From Tetradesmus obliquus (lineage: Eukaryota; Chlorophyta; Chlorophyceae; Sphaeropleales; Scenedesmaceae): a DNA stretch of 64,000 nt. The position numbers were made by a program, and so were the translations under genes. The stretch is from contig CP126193.1 in NCBI GenBank assembly GCA_030272155.1, forward strand, positions 3,968,001 through 4,032,000, read 5' to 3'. The number at the start of each line of letters is the position of its first letter. Positions within the stretch are counted from its first letter, which is position 1. This document shows positions 24,479-35,979 of the stretch, piece by piece. The notes beneath the pieces are model-generated. The model made no database searches. It saw only the letters and a program-made list of their open reading frames with translations, and was not told where the DNA came from.

Positions 24479-27018
24479 ATGCAAGGCAGGCCCCTTCCTG
24501 AGCTGCCAGAGGAGCTGCTGTGCCATGTGCTGCGCCACGTGGAGCAGCAGCAGCGGCTGGGCTCCTGCCCAAGAGTGTGCCACGTCTGGCGAGCAGCAGC
24601 AGTAGCAGCCAGCAGTAATGTGAGGCTTGCTCCCAACCCCCAGCCGCTTACTTCGCTAAGAATGGAGAGTTTTGCGCATTGGTTGTTCCAGCATGCAGCA
24701 ACAATTACACAGCTTGACGTGAAGAATACCGACATTTATGGTCCTGAGGTCCTGCAGCTGCCTGCAGCGCGGCTGCAACGGCTGCAGAAGCTGAGTGTGG
24801 CAGAATGCAAGCTGCTAGTTCTGGCAGATGCGTGCAGCTTGCAGCAGCTGCAGCGGCCAACAGCAATGCCAATACCCGTCAGCAGCAGCAGCAGCAGCAG
24901 CGGCTGTGGCAGCTGGCAAGCGCTCTCTTGCTTGACCAGCCTCACAAATCTGGCGCTAACAAATGTTCAACTTGCGCTTCCTGCGGAGCTCGGTGGCCTG
25001 TCAGCGTTGACCAACCTGCAGGAGCTGTTCCTCAGCAGAGTTCATGTCACCTGGCCAAAATATGAAATGGGAATGTCAGAACATCAGAAGGAGATACTCC
25101 GCCAAACCACCCAGCACAATGAAGAACAGCTGCAGCAGGACATCCTGCTGGGCCTCGGCAGTCTGGTGCAGCTGACGCGGCTGATGATGGACAGCAACCT
25201 GCTGCCGCGGAAAGCTTCCGCGCCATTCAGCTGCATGCAGCAGCTGCAGGAGCTGAACCTCTATGATGCCATCCGCTCACCTGGCACATGGCTGCGGCTG
25301 CCGCCGTCACTGACAAAGTTGAATGTAAAGTGGAGCGGCGAGCAGGAGCTCAGCAGCAAGATGTCCCCTGACTTGGCAGCGCTTACCAACCTGCAGCACT
25401 TGCATATCGGCTCGGGCTTTGCGTTGATGCTGCCTGACTTCTGCAGCGGCATGCATCAACTGCGCGTGCTAAGCTTACATGGCTTGCTGTCAGCCGGTGC
25501 ACTGCCTACACTGGCTGCAGTGCTGCCTACGTTGTCTTGCCTGGAGGAGCTACAGATCACCAACACGAACTGTGAGCTTGCGCCACTGCCTGCAAGTGCT
25601 GTGGCGGGGTATTCTGCGCTGCTGCCGCTGTCTCCGCACATTACGCACCTTGAGCTAACGTGGTATCACAACACATTCATGGAAGAGGCTGGCCTTCTGC
25701 AGAATTGTGGTCAACACTTGTTTGCAGCTGGGCGGCAGCTGCTGCAGCTCAAGCAGCTGGTGCTTGGGGTGGCAGATGATGCCTGGAGCATGGTTGATTG
25801 TGATGTTGGACAACTTGCAAAGTATGTGTCATGTGTGGGCACATGTCTGGGTGAAGGCAGATGTCTCAGCTGGCAAGCTGCTGTCCTGCATTGGAACAGC
25901 TGCGGCTGCCTGGGCTGGTGCAGCCAGGCGTGGACATGAGGCCGCTGCTGCAGCTGACAGCACTGAGCGACCTGTGCATAGGTGGTGAGGTGGTGAATGA
26001 TGACGTTGTGATTGTTGTGCTGTCACAGCTGAGCAGCCTGCGGACGCTACACGTGATTAATGCGCGAGCGATCACAGACAGGGGCTTGCTGGCGCTAACT
26101 GCCCTCCGCCAGCTGACGTGGCTAGCAGTCGGCGGTTGTGGGATCAGCTTCGAAGTGTCGCGAGACTTTGCAAGTCAGTGGCATGCCCCCGACGACATCC
26201 ATGGAGAAAGCCTGGAGCTTCCTGAGGAGGTGCGCTGCCCTGATGCTGCGCTGAGTTTATTGGGGTTATCTAGCGAAAGGTTGCACTTGCAGTGGGCTGG
26301 AGGCGTGCCATGCAAATGTTGACGCACATAGCCCTGCACAGGCTTCAACAGCAGGACAATGCTGACACACCGGCTTGTCTTGGTCTTCTGCTCTGCAGGA
26401 CTTCGATGGCGAACGCCGACTGGACCCATTGCCACCCGTGTGGCTGCAGCTGCTGAGCCGCTGCGTGCGCAGCAACCACCTACATAGTTGCGGCAGTGAT
26501 TGGAGTCTCACCTGTGGCAAAGTGGCATTGAAACAGCTGACGGCTCTGCAAGCAGGTGGGAGCAGACAGCCCACTGCTTACATGTGTGTAAACCCACAAC
26601 AGCTGTGCACTATGATGCGCGATGCAGCGGGTGCACAGCAGACCATCAGGTGTAGATCAGCCATCATCATGGTGCAGTGCAGTAGCACGAGTTGCATTCA
26701 GCACTGTGGTTGGTCTGGCACAGTCGGCCTGCCTCAGATTGGTTGAGTGCCTGGTCGCTGTGCTTGGCTGCGCATTAACATGCAATGTGGATGCCAGCAC
26801 CAAACGCAACTGACACTCATGTAATCTGCTTGTGCCGCGCTAACACCGCAGGCACTCAACAGCAGGTAGCTGCGCTGGAAGTGCGGCTGGCTGCAAGGGA
26901 CCAGCACGCTGAAGCTGTCCAGCAGCACCTGGCAGCAGCAGAAGTGCACACAACTGAGCTGGAGCAGCGCCTGGCAGCAGCAGAGGCGGAGCTAGCTGCA
27001 TATCGTGCACAGCGCTAG
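24479..27018 (+). CDS. F-box/leucine-rich-repeat protein with C-terminal coiled coil
   Basis: The N-terminus (LPELPEELLCHVLRHVEQQQ ... RVCHVWRAAA) is a typical F-box, so the protein may be a substrate receptor of an SCF ubiquitin ligase. Leucine-rich repeats follow (LTSLTNLALTNVQL, LQELFLSRVHV, LEELQITNTNCEL, LSSLRTLHVINARAI). The proposed exons are 24479 to about 25.79 kb, 25861-26229, 26399-26555 and 26852-27018. The first intron is uncertain: the donor may be at 25793 or nearby. The last two junctions agree in phase. The final exon encodes a heptad-rich coiled coil (LEQRLAAAEAELAAYRAQR) and a TAG stop. The start is the first in-frame ATG, three codons before the F-box core; the bases just upstream look like an acceptor, so the start could instead be in an upstream exon. 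Confidence 0.7.
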
Positions 27019-28135
27019 CAGCAAGGGATAAACAACCTGACGACGAAGCCGTCCAGTAGGAGCTGGCAGCAGCTGGCAGCACCAAAAGTGCGCGCAACTG
27101 GGCTGGAGCAGCGTCTGGCTGCAGCAACAGCTTGCTGACCTGGCCGCATCGCAGGCGCAAGCTGCAAGGCTGCAGCAACAGCTCGCAACAGAGATGCATG
27201 CAAGGCTAGTCTGAAAATGCAGTTGACAGCGGTGAACACGCAGCTTGCAGCTTGCCTTATGCGAGTGATGGCTTCGAGTGTAGCAGTATGGTTAGGGTTG
27301 TTGTTGTGGTGTGTGCCCCGTGTGGCCATGTCACCACAGCACAGTGAGCAGGTGCTATCTGCTGTATACAGCTGCCACCTGTTTTGCCTTGCTGATACAT
27401 TGCCGTTGTTGCGCCGAATGCTGCGTTTTGGACTGTGCATAGTACTGCAGTGTGACTGGTGAGGTACTGGTTTTGCTAGTTGGCAGGGGCACACGTCACA
27501 GAGCGTGACATTGTTCCCGCCCTCTGCCCTGGCATCTGGCTGTATGATCCTGCTCCAGTGCCCACGGTGACTATCACCTGTCACATGCATTGTGGACTTT
27601 GCATGGTACGTACACAGTGTGGTGAAGGCCACCCTGCACATTGTGTGTGCTTTGGTGAGTATACTAAATTGCTTAGGGGCGCTTTGATGGCAACTGGAGG
27701 TGGCAGCCTGGCACTGACAAGCTTTCAGGCACTACGGCTGAGCGCTACTGCAAACAGTTGCAACTCGTGACCAATTGGTCATGAGAATGTGTTTGCTGTG
27801 TATTTACGTGAGGCTCAGCTTGTCAGAGTACATGCTGGTAATTCCACAGAGTAACCTTGTGCAAGTACTCTGGTTCACATTTCTGAAGCTGATCCTTGAG
27901 CTGAGGCGGGGCCTGATGCCGCAGTGCGGCTCCAGCGCCTACTGCGGTGCTGCTATCCCTGGCGGTGGTTCTTAAGTAAGACATAACCATGAACATTGTC
28001 AGCGCGCTGACTGGCTCCGTCCTCAAGTTGCATTGCTCACAGAAAGTGCTTTGACACCCCAACAGAACAGTGCTTTATTCGCTGCTTGGCAGTTGCAGGC
28101 CAACTCCCACTACCTTTGTGTCGCGTACCGGAAAT
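27019..28135. other. Intergenic, with a decayed copy of the coiled-coil exon
   Basis: Bases about 27040-27210 still resemble the preceding coiled-coil exon (a second LEQRLAAAT block, then QQQLADLAASQAQAARLQQQ) in a broken frame, ending in TGA near 27214. This may be an eroded duplication or a formerly longer C-terminus. The remainder to 28135 shows nothing convincing. Confidence 0.45.
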
Positions 28136-28596
28136 GCGGTGTACGAGCCGGCGCGCTTCCTGCCGCCGCGTGAGGAGGACAAGGCCAAGCCCTTCAGCTA
28201 CCTTGGCTTTGGCGGTGGCCGTCACGCATGCATCCGGCAGAACTTCGCATACCTGCAGGTGCGGCCCGCTCCTGGGTGCCTGGGCAGCCGTATCCTGCTT
28301 GATTCGGCTACCGCCATGCGTTGCCTGGTGCCAGTGGCTACATGAATGCTTTGCCAGCGCTGCGCACAGTGCCTCAAGCCACTACCTTGCACTTTGCTGT
28401 TGCCACCGCAACCTGTTCCTGCTTCCGCTTTGATCCCCTTTGTCACCTGCGCAGATCAAGTCAATCTGGAGCGTGATGCTGCGCAACTTTGGCTTTGAGA
28501 TGCTGGACCCCGTGCCTGCACCCAGACTACGACTCCATGGTCATTGGGCCCAAGCCGGCACGCATTTGCTACACGCGCAGGAAGCTGGCAGCGTAA
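28136..28596 (+). pseudogene. CYP51 3'-end duplicate (last two exons)
   Basis: Bases 28136-28258 copy the end of CYP51 exon 7, and 28455-28596 copy exon 8, with an intron between them that keeps its GT and AG ends but has diverged. The exon 7 copy reads FGGGRHACIRQNFAY, so the Gly after the heme Cys is now Arg. The exon 8 copy has a one-base insertion after PVPAP, so the last residues are out of frame. No upstream CYP51 exons are present. Part of the 3' UTR is copied too. This is a fragment that cannot encode a P450. Confidence 0.9.
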
Positions 28597-30769
28597 AGCA
28601 GCTGCTGCGGGGGGGCCTGGAGCACTGCCAAAATGGGGGTAGGGATTTTTGGCCTCCTTGTGTGTGCCTGCTTGCTGCCTGTGAGGGGCGGTGGAGGTTG
28701 CTGCTGGTGCCAGCTGCTGCTGCACCCTGTTGCAGTTTGGCAGTGAGTGTTCTGCTTGTTGTGATGTGGTCAGGCTGGTATGCGTCAGCCTGTGTTGTGA
28801 GCGATGCGCCAACAGCAGCGCTGCAGCACTGCTACAGTAGCCCTGCAACAGGGGCAAGTCAATCTGAACTGTAGTGTTTTGTTGATGTATGTAGCGGCAT
28901 GTGCATGCTGCATGGCAGCAGTTCTGGGCGCTGCCTTGCTCGTGCTGGCCAAGCAGCATCAGCTTTCCTGTCGGCTGCTCTTCCCTGACTGCTCTGTGCT
29001 GCATGTGTGGCTGGGCATCAATCTGCCATTCATTGCCAAAAGGGGGGGGGGGGGGCTGTGGCAGAGGAAGGGGGAGGTGAGCGGCGTTCAGTTGAGGCAG
29101 GGCTGGTGTGCGCTGGTGCGTAGCAGGTTTGGTTCAGTAGTGCAAGTGCTGATCAGAGGGACTGAGTGCTCCAGCAGCGGCGGCACGCAGTATGCCATGG
29201 TGTTTCCTCGTCAGCTTGTTTTGTTGGATGTGTTGAGCGCACTTTTCAGACGCTGAGCTGTAGAGAGGCTGTGCAACTGCTGGATCAATATTCCTGCAAA
29301 ACTCCTGTGGAAGCATGACTTGGGCTGTGGATGTGTAGCCTCTGCAGTTTGTGCCATACATTCGCTTTCGCGCAGCAGTGCAAAATGTATGCTTTGCCCA
29401 CAGCAGGGACATGTGTCTGGCTGCTTTGCATTGCCGCTGCAGCTTTCCTGCAAGCATACGGTGATAGCAAGCGTGTGCTGTTGGTAGCATGACGCCAGCC
29501 TGGCAAGCCTGTTGTGCTACACAAGCTCAAGCAAAGCTCTCTGCAGGCAGATGATGCTCAAAGCAGGCGCAGCAGGACCATCAGCGTAATTGCATGCAAC
29601 TTGAAGGAGCACATGCTGCAGTGCATGGGCTGGACCTGCTTGCTTCAGAAGTACATGGTGGTTGTTTCACTTCTTTGTGATTGGACAGCTGAGTGTGCTG
29701 CACAGCCCGCTAAGATCTCGAGTATGTGCTCTGGTTGCTGTTGCATAGAAGCTTCGTGTGGTTGTACCCATCGTGTCAGTACTTCTGGCTAGCGAGGATG
29801 CTGCCACCAACCAAAGCGGATGGCGTGTGTCACCTTGGTCTGCTTGGCCGAGAGAGCAATATGCTACTGTGTATGAAGCACTCTGTAACCTTTGTCGCCG
29901 CTGCAGCCTCTGCCACTGCTTCAAGCGCAACACCTTGTTGCCGCGACGCATTGCTGCATGCTGCACTGTTTGCTGCTTACCAGCAGAGCCAAAAAGTATG
30001 ATAGATCTGGCTGTTTGAGAGCAACCCTGCAGTTGCAGGCTGCCAGCAAAGCGCCAGCAGCAGCTGTGGAATGCCGCTGGATGCTTCCTGCAGGGTGCGT
30101 GCGCACATGTGGGCATGTGCTTGCAATCTGGCCACCATGATATGCAACCACACTCGCCGTCAGCGTGCAAATACCATGTCACAACCATCTCAGTTGCATC
30201 GCTACCTTGCCGCCTTTCCTTCGGTTGGCGTTGGATATCTAGCCTCTTCATGAGCTTGTGCCAATGTCTCAGTGAGTTCTGGCTGTGTTGATGTCTACTA
30301 GCTATGGCATGCATCAAATACTTGCCATCATGGCAGTGATTGCAGATCTTCAGGCCAAGGTGTACGACCATTGGGTAGTGCCTGCAAGCTGTCAAAAGTT
30401 CGTTTATCCATCAACCGTGACTTACTTTGATCTGCTGGCGTCTTGCGTACCTGGCGGCAGATGCTTACTTGTCGATCAACTAAGCATGCACAGCACCCAC
30501 AACTAGGGTTTTTTGAAATCGTCACATGACATGCCATGACACATAGCACGCCCCTCAAAGAGATGAACAATGAGGCAGTACAGGAAAGCAAGCTGGGTTC
30601 GGTTTGTATGTTGCTTGCAGCAATATTTTCACGGGTTGCTGGGCGCGCAAACATAGGACGTCGCACTTGCACCACCAATTGAACTTTCGCAGACGAGTCT
30701 GAGCGTTGATGTAAACAGATATTGGTGATAGATTCGCGAGCGTTGCTCTGGGTGACTGCTTACGCTGCC
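28597..30769. other. Gene-poor region
   Basis: About 2.2 kb without a supported gene. It includes the 3' flank copied with the CYP51 fragment, a run of 14 G at 29042-29055, and the upstream region of the next gene. Open frames here lack family motifs, consistent splice sites or real ATG context. Confidence 0.5.
29042..29055. repeat. Homopolymer G14
   Basis: Fourteen consecutive G residues, the longest mononucleotide run noticed in the window. It may be a sequencing or assembly weak point. Confidence 0.9.
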
Positions 30770-33700
30770 ATGCAGCATCAGCAGCCTCAGCCAGCGTTGC
30801 TGTGCCAGTGGGCACGCCGCAAGGTTGCGAAGCCGAAGCCGGGTTTTTTCTACAAACATGACTACGCCACGCCTGATGTGATGGCAAGCTTGCGTGAGAG
30901 TGAGTGCTGCTCAACTGTTGGCAGCAGATCAACACTGCAGGCTCTGGCACAGAGCAGAGGCCTGCAGCAGGCTCTTACACCTGCATGCATGCCCTGCTGA
31001 CCACCACAGTTGACAAGAGGCTGTTGATCAGACATAAATTAATCTGCAAGAAGTTCCTGCACTGTGCTGCTGCTTGAAGCGTTAGTTGTACCGCCTGGAG
31101 ACAGCTTCCTGGGCTCATGGCGTTGAAATGAGCAAACACCTACAACAAAGCAGCATCTGGTCATCTGTCGTCATCAGTGCAGAGTTTTAATGAAGAACAG
31201 CAGGTTCCTGCAGCCTGTGGGCTCACTGCCCCCCAGCTCTTTGTTTTTCCACTTGCAGGAGCCTGCTGTACTTGGATGAGTCACCTGCCCTGCTCACCGC
31301 TGCTGTGCGCCTGCAATGTGTTTGCCACACCCCTCCCTGCACAGGCAAGCATGTCGAGGTGCGCCTGACTTTGATGACACGCTGGCTGAGGTATAGGCGA
31401 TTCAGCCTGGCGACCTGCCAACAAGTGTTTTTTCACTTGCAGGAGCCTGCTGTACGCTGATGAGTCATCCTGTCATGCTCACTGCTGCCGTGCGCTTGCA
31501 ATGAATTTGCCACACCCCTCCCTGCACAGGCAAGCATGTCGAGGTGCGCGCCGACTTTGATGACACGCTGGCTAAGGTGTCAGCCCTTCACCCAGAAGAC
31601 CTGCCCAAGAAGATTGCGGCCGCCAAGCAGAAGAGAGACCTGGAGCTGCACAAGACGCAGGACCAGGCCCAGCTGTACTACATCCAGGCGTACCATAACA
31701 AGGTCATCGCAGAGCTTGAGCTCCACGAGGCCCTGCTGCAGGCCAACTTCGACTTCCACCTGTCAGCTGATGCCGACAATCCATCGGTGCTGGCACTGCT
31801 CCTAAACGCTGTGGTCCTGCAGCACCTGGGCGAGCGCGAGATGAAGAGGCGCAGCTTCTACTTCACAGCATGGTGAGCGCAGACATTGGAACGTGGCTTG
31901 CATGCTTGCTTGGGCTGTTGCTGTAATGATGCATCATGCCTCAGTAGAGCAGCAAGAAGCAGCAGTGTATGGGAGTGGGCGCTGCAGTGACCAGCAGACT
32001 ACATGCAGTGTGCAGCTGCAACACGCTTGTGCAAGTAGAGTTGCTGCTGCCCTTGAGCGCTTGCATGTGAGCTGTTTGCGCAGCTGCAACTCCTGGGACC
32101 ACCTGTCAGCCCGCCTGACCTTTGCCCCGCTACCCTGCCTCCCCCACCTTTGCAGGAAGTCCATGATGCGCGTACGGCTCGCTGATGGCACCGAGCGGGA
32201 GTACCCCGTCATCACAGCGCACGCCTGCCACGGACACGTCATGATCTGCAAGCTCAACCACGGGCTGGACCACGCCTGGGTGACGGGCTTCCAGAAGCAG
32301 CAGGGCATCATCAAGGACTTCCTGGCCGACGTCGGAGTGGCCGAGGAGAGCCTGCTCAGCGAGCAGCAGCAGCAGCAGCTGGACAGCTTGCTGGGCGAGG
32401 GGCGCTATGAGTGCCACTGTGGGCAACAGTGGCTGAAGTTTGCGCTTGATGAGCGCAACGTCAACAGCCGCTGGAACCATATCATCAGTGTGGTGCCCAC
32501 TGGGACAGTGCAGCTGATTGAGAGCATGGCTGCAGCCAAGCGCGCTATTGAAGCGGCAGGTGGCAGGTGCGTAAGGTCTCGAACATAGTGCATTGCATGG
32601 GAGTGCAGGGACAGGTGCCCAGCAATCTAACTGCATGCAATGGCAGTACTGGCAGCATTTGCCAGCCTGTGGCTCTGCCGTCATCTTGCCAGCCTGCCCG
32701 CTGATAATGAACAAACAAGTGATGTCCGTCTGCACACTCATGTGGTCCTTGCTCTCCTGCTGGTCCTGCAGCTTCACTGCTTACATCACCACCTGCAACG
32801 GGCGGCTGCCACTGGTAGTAGCTGTGCTGCAGCTGCAGCTGGACCCGCTGGGCGAGGTGTTCATTGAGCGCCGCATCCAGCTGAGCTCGCTTAGGACGCT
32901 GAAGGAGATGCGCAGCGGCAGCTGGAGTGATCACAGGGGGCAACTGGCAGCGGACGTGCATGGTGAGCTGCAGACGCCGGCTTTTTGCTGTCGAAATCAT
33001 GCATCAGCCTCTGTGTCCTCGACGTGCAGCACTAGGGGCAAGGTTAAGTCTGCATGATGTTTGCACATGCTGCCACATCGAACAATTGCACGCTGCTACC
33101 CTCTTCTGCTCATCTTGTCACGCTGTTGCAACCTACTGCACCTCTACTGCTGCAGATGCGGTGGTGGTGATCTTGGACGACCTGCTGGTGCGCTGGTGGC
33201 TGGGCAAGGAGGACAACGCCAAGTTCCAGTGCAGCATGCCCAACGGCAGGGCGGTGCTGTCACGGCCAGTGGGCCTGCAGGTGGCGCCTGTGTGGACTGT
33301 GGCAGGCGAGGACCCAAGCCATGTCAACCAGATGCTGGCTGCGCTGGACATCGCAGTGGAGGTGAGGCAAGGGTGCTGGCATGGCTGCAGAATGTTTTGG
33401 TGCGTGTCGTCTTAACATTGCGTTGGAGCCCAGCAGGAAAGATGGCTGCATCCACTATGCTGATGCGCAGGACTATGCGCTGAAGCCACTGCCGCTGTAA
33501 ATCATGCCAGCGTGCGTTCCTGCCAGCTGCGCTCTTACACTGTCTGCTCTGTTTGGCTCCGATCGGTGCACTACCCAGGTATATTGCACATTTCAGGCTT
33601 CTTGCCGCAGTATTGCTGAGTGTGATTGCTGCCCCGCTCTGTTGGCTTTTGCTCGCAGGAGGTGGGCATGCCTGATGTTGCACGCATCAAGCCAAGCACG

Positions 33701-33873
33701 GCAACACTCACACAGAAGCTGCAGCAGGCGCAGCCACTGCCAGCCCCCTTGCCCGCGCCAGCACCCACCCGTGTTCCAGGCCCGCCAGCAGCAATGGCCT
33801 ACGATGCACACAGGCCCACGGCAACACAGGCACTGCCACAGCCGCCACCTCTGCTGCTGCAGCAGCAACAGGT

Positions 33874-33904
<31 letters not shown>

Positions 33905-34512
33905 GTGCAGCAGCAGCAGCAGCAGCAGGTGCAGGTGCAGGTGCAACAGCAGCAGCAAGGCCTGCCCTCGCATGTGCCTACACATCAGCCACTCACGCAG
34001 CAGCAGCAGCCACAGCAGCAAGGCCTGTCACCCCATATGCTTGCGCAGCAGCAGCAGCAGCAGCAGCAACAGCAACAGCAGCAGCAGCGGCAGCGGCAGC
34101 GAGAAACAGCTGACATGGCATCACATAGTGCGGTGAGCAGCATGCACTGACCTTCTGTGCAAGTATCCGGATGAAAGCAGCTGCCGCGTATCACATCTGT
34201 GGGCAGAGTGCACCTTTGATAGTCCTGCAAGCCGACCTGCAAGCATTTTGCGTTGCCTGCTCTGCTACACCTGCACACGGCAACAGTAGCTGTCCTGGTA
34301 GTGTTCATTACTGATGCTGCCCTGTTGCCATCCATGACACCCCTGCAATACAGGAGGGAGGCATGGCAGGAGCACCCTGGGCGACATCAAGCAGCCACGC
34401 CCACCAGCAAGCTGGTGGACACGCGCCAGAGGCCACCCACGGGCTTCCAACCTGCAGCAGCAGCAGCTTCGGCAACCTCCACAGCCCCGGCGTTTCACCC
34501 AGTGCCGCCGCC

Positions 34513-34548
<36 letters not shown>

Positions 34549-35018
34549 GCAGCATGCGCATACTATGAAGGCGCTGGCACAGCAGCTGCTTCAGGGGCAG
34601 TGGCAACAGCAGCAGCTGAGCGATCAGGGGGCATCATCAGCCAGCTTCGTGGTGAGAAATGTGATCTGGCTGATCATTGTACTTGACACGTTGCACAAGG
34701 GCCAGTCAGGTCCTTGTAAGATGCATTTGCTGTGTATACCTGCGATCCCCTGTGTTGTTCTGCTGATGCTCGGATGTGGTTAGGATGCTCTCGTGTGTGG
34801 TGTGCATTGCAGCATTCCTTATAGTGTTGGTGGCATCCCCCCGCTTTGAGCCCAGACAAGTTGCTGACCTTGCAATTGCTGCTCCCTGCACTCCTAATGC
34901 TGCTTTAGGAGGCTGGCGCAGGCACAGCCCCGTCACAAGCATCGCCGTGGCCCATGCTGCACCAGAACTCTGCAAGCGCCCAGTCCTCTGGAGTGCGTCA
35001 GCTGCAGCCGCCACGTCC

Positions 35019-35049
<31 letters not shown>

Positions 35050-35979
35050 TCCCTGCAAGCTGGCAGCAGTTCAGCTGGCTGCTACTCCGCGCCTTGGCAG
35101 CCAAGCCATGAGTTTAAGCAGCCGCCAGCTCGGTTGCAGGCAGACACCCATGACAACAAGCGTGACCGCGAGGACACGCCGCGAGAGGAGCCCAGCCAGA
35201 AGACAGAACCAGGACGGCAGAGGCACGACAAACCAGGCAGCGGCAGCAGCAGCAGCGCCTACTACTCGCCTAGCAAGCGGCAGCCAGGCGGCACTGCTGT
35301 GCTGGCAGGAGCATCAGCAGTACTGGCAGCAGGGCACGCTAGTGAGCATGGCGAGGCAGTGCAGCCAGCTCATGGCCTGCCAAGCGGCAGCGGCGGCGTG
35401 CTGAGCATGCTGCAGCCAATGGCAGCTGGCGGCCACACTGCGGCAGCATTGGCAGCAGGTGTAGGGCCCATTGGCGCGGCTATGGCAGCGCATGGTGGAC
35501 AGCAGCACCCGCAGCAGCAGCAACAGCAGCACTGGCAGACGCAGGCGCTGCACAGGAACCCATTTGAGCTCATGCCGCAGATGTGCAGCCACATGGTGCA
35601 GAAAGGGGTAACCAACAAGCATGTAATGAAGCAGCTGGCGCAGCTGGAGGACCAGCTGTGCAAGGTCGTGTTTAAAGGCGAGGCTGGCAGCCGCCCGCAG
35701 ATGCAGCGCGTGTATGCGTTGCCGGGGTCCTTTGGACTCCCGCCCGACGGGCCTGCTGCGCGCGACGCGCTGCCTTCGCTCGCCAAGTTCAAGGAGCGGT
35801 TCATCAAGCAGCACCAGCAGGACCGCTGGGGCTTCCTGCGTGTGAAGGTGGATGCCAAGCCAGAGATGGGCGCCACTGCGGCGCTGGAGAAGCTCAACCA
35901 GTACTCTCTGCTGCTGCTGACCTGGCGCCTGCAGCACCATCCCAACCTGCCAGCTCGCTGGGGTGGCTGGTTGAGCTGA
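30770..35979 (+). CDS. Unrecognised multi-exon protein with polyglutamine C-terminal half
   Basis: I do not recognise this family. Exons supported by GT/AG and phase: 31530-31872, 32156-32566, 32772-32962, 33156-33361, 33659-34132, then about 34357-34651 and 34912-35979 (TGA). Upstream, 31259-31317 (SLLYLDESPALLTAAVRLQ) joins 31530 in phase. An ATG-led segment at 30770-30899 (MQHQQPQPALLCQW) is a candidate first exon, but its phase does not meet 31259, so an exon is missing or misplaced. The first half looks globular, with an alpha-helical part (KIAAAKQKRDLELHKTQDQA) and a beta-rich part (SFTAYITTCNGRLPLVVAVL). A low-complexity Gln/Pro/Ala region follows, then a conserved-looking C-terminal block (FELMPQMCSHMVQKGVTNKH, RWGFLRVKVDAKPEMG). 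Such a layout occurs in transcription cofactors, but that is only a guess. Confidence 0.6.
31250..31570 (+). repeat. Tandem duplication of two short exons (period 184-185 bp)
   Basis: The segment beginning CACTTGCAGGAGCCTGCTG at 31250 recurs at 31434. Each copy has an exon with SLLY, an intron, the acceptor CTGCACAG and a KHVEV exon start. In copy 1 the first exon is intact with a usable donor, but the second exon has lost a base. In copy 2 the first exon has lost its donor and frame, but the second exon is intact and continues into the gene. Confidence 0.85.
33859..34101 (+). repeat. Polyglutamine-coding CAG tracts
   Basis: Two clusters of CAG/CAA repeats (about 33859-33957 and 34047-34101) encode interrupted polyglutamine in the 33659-34132 exon. 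Further tracts of the same gene are at 34513-34547 and 35021-35049. Length variation between strains is likely. Confidence 0.9.
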
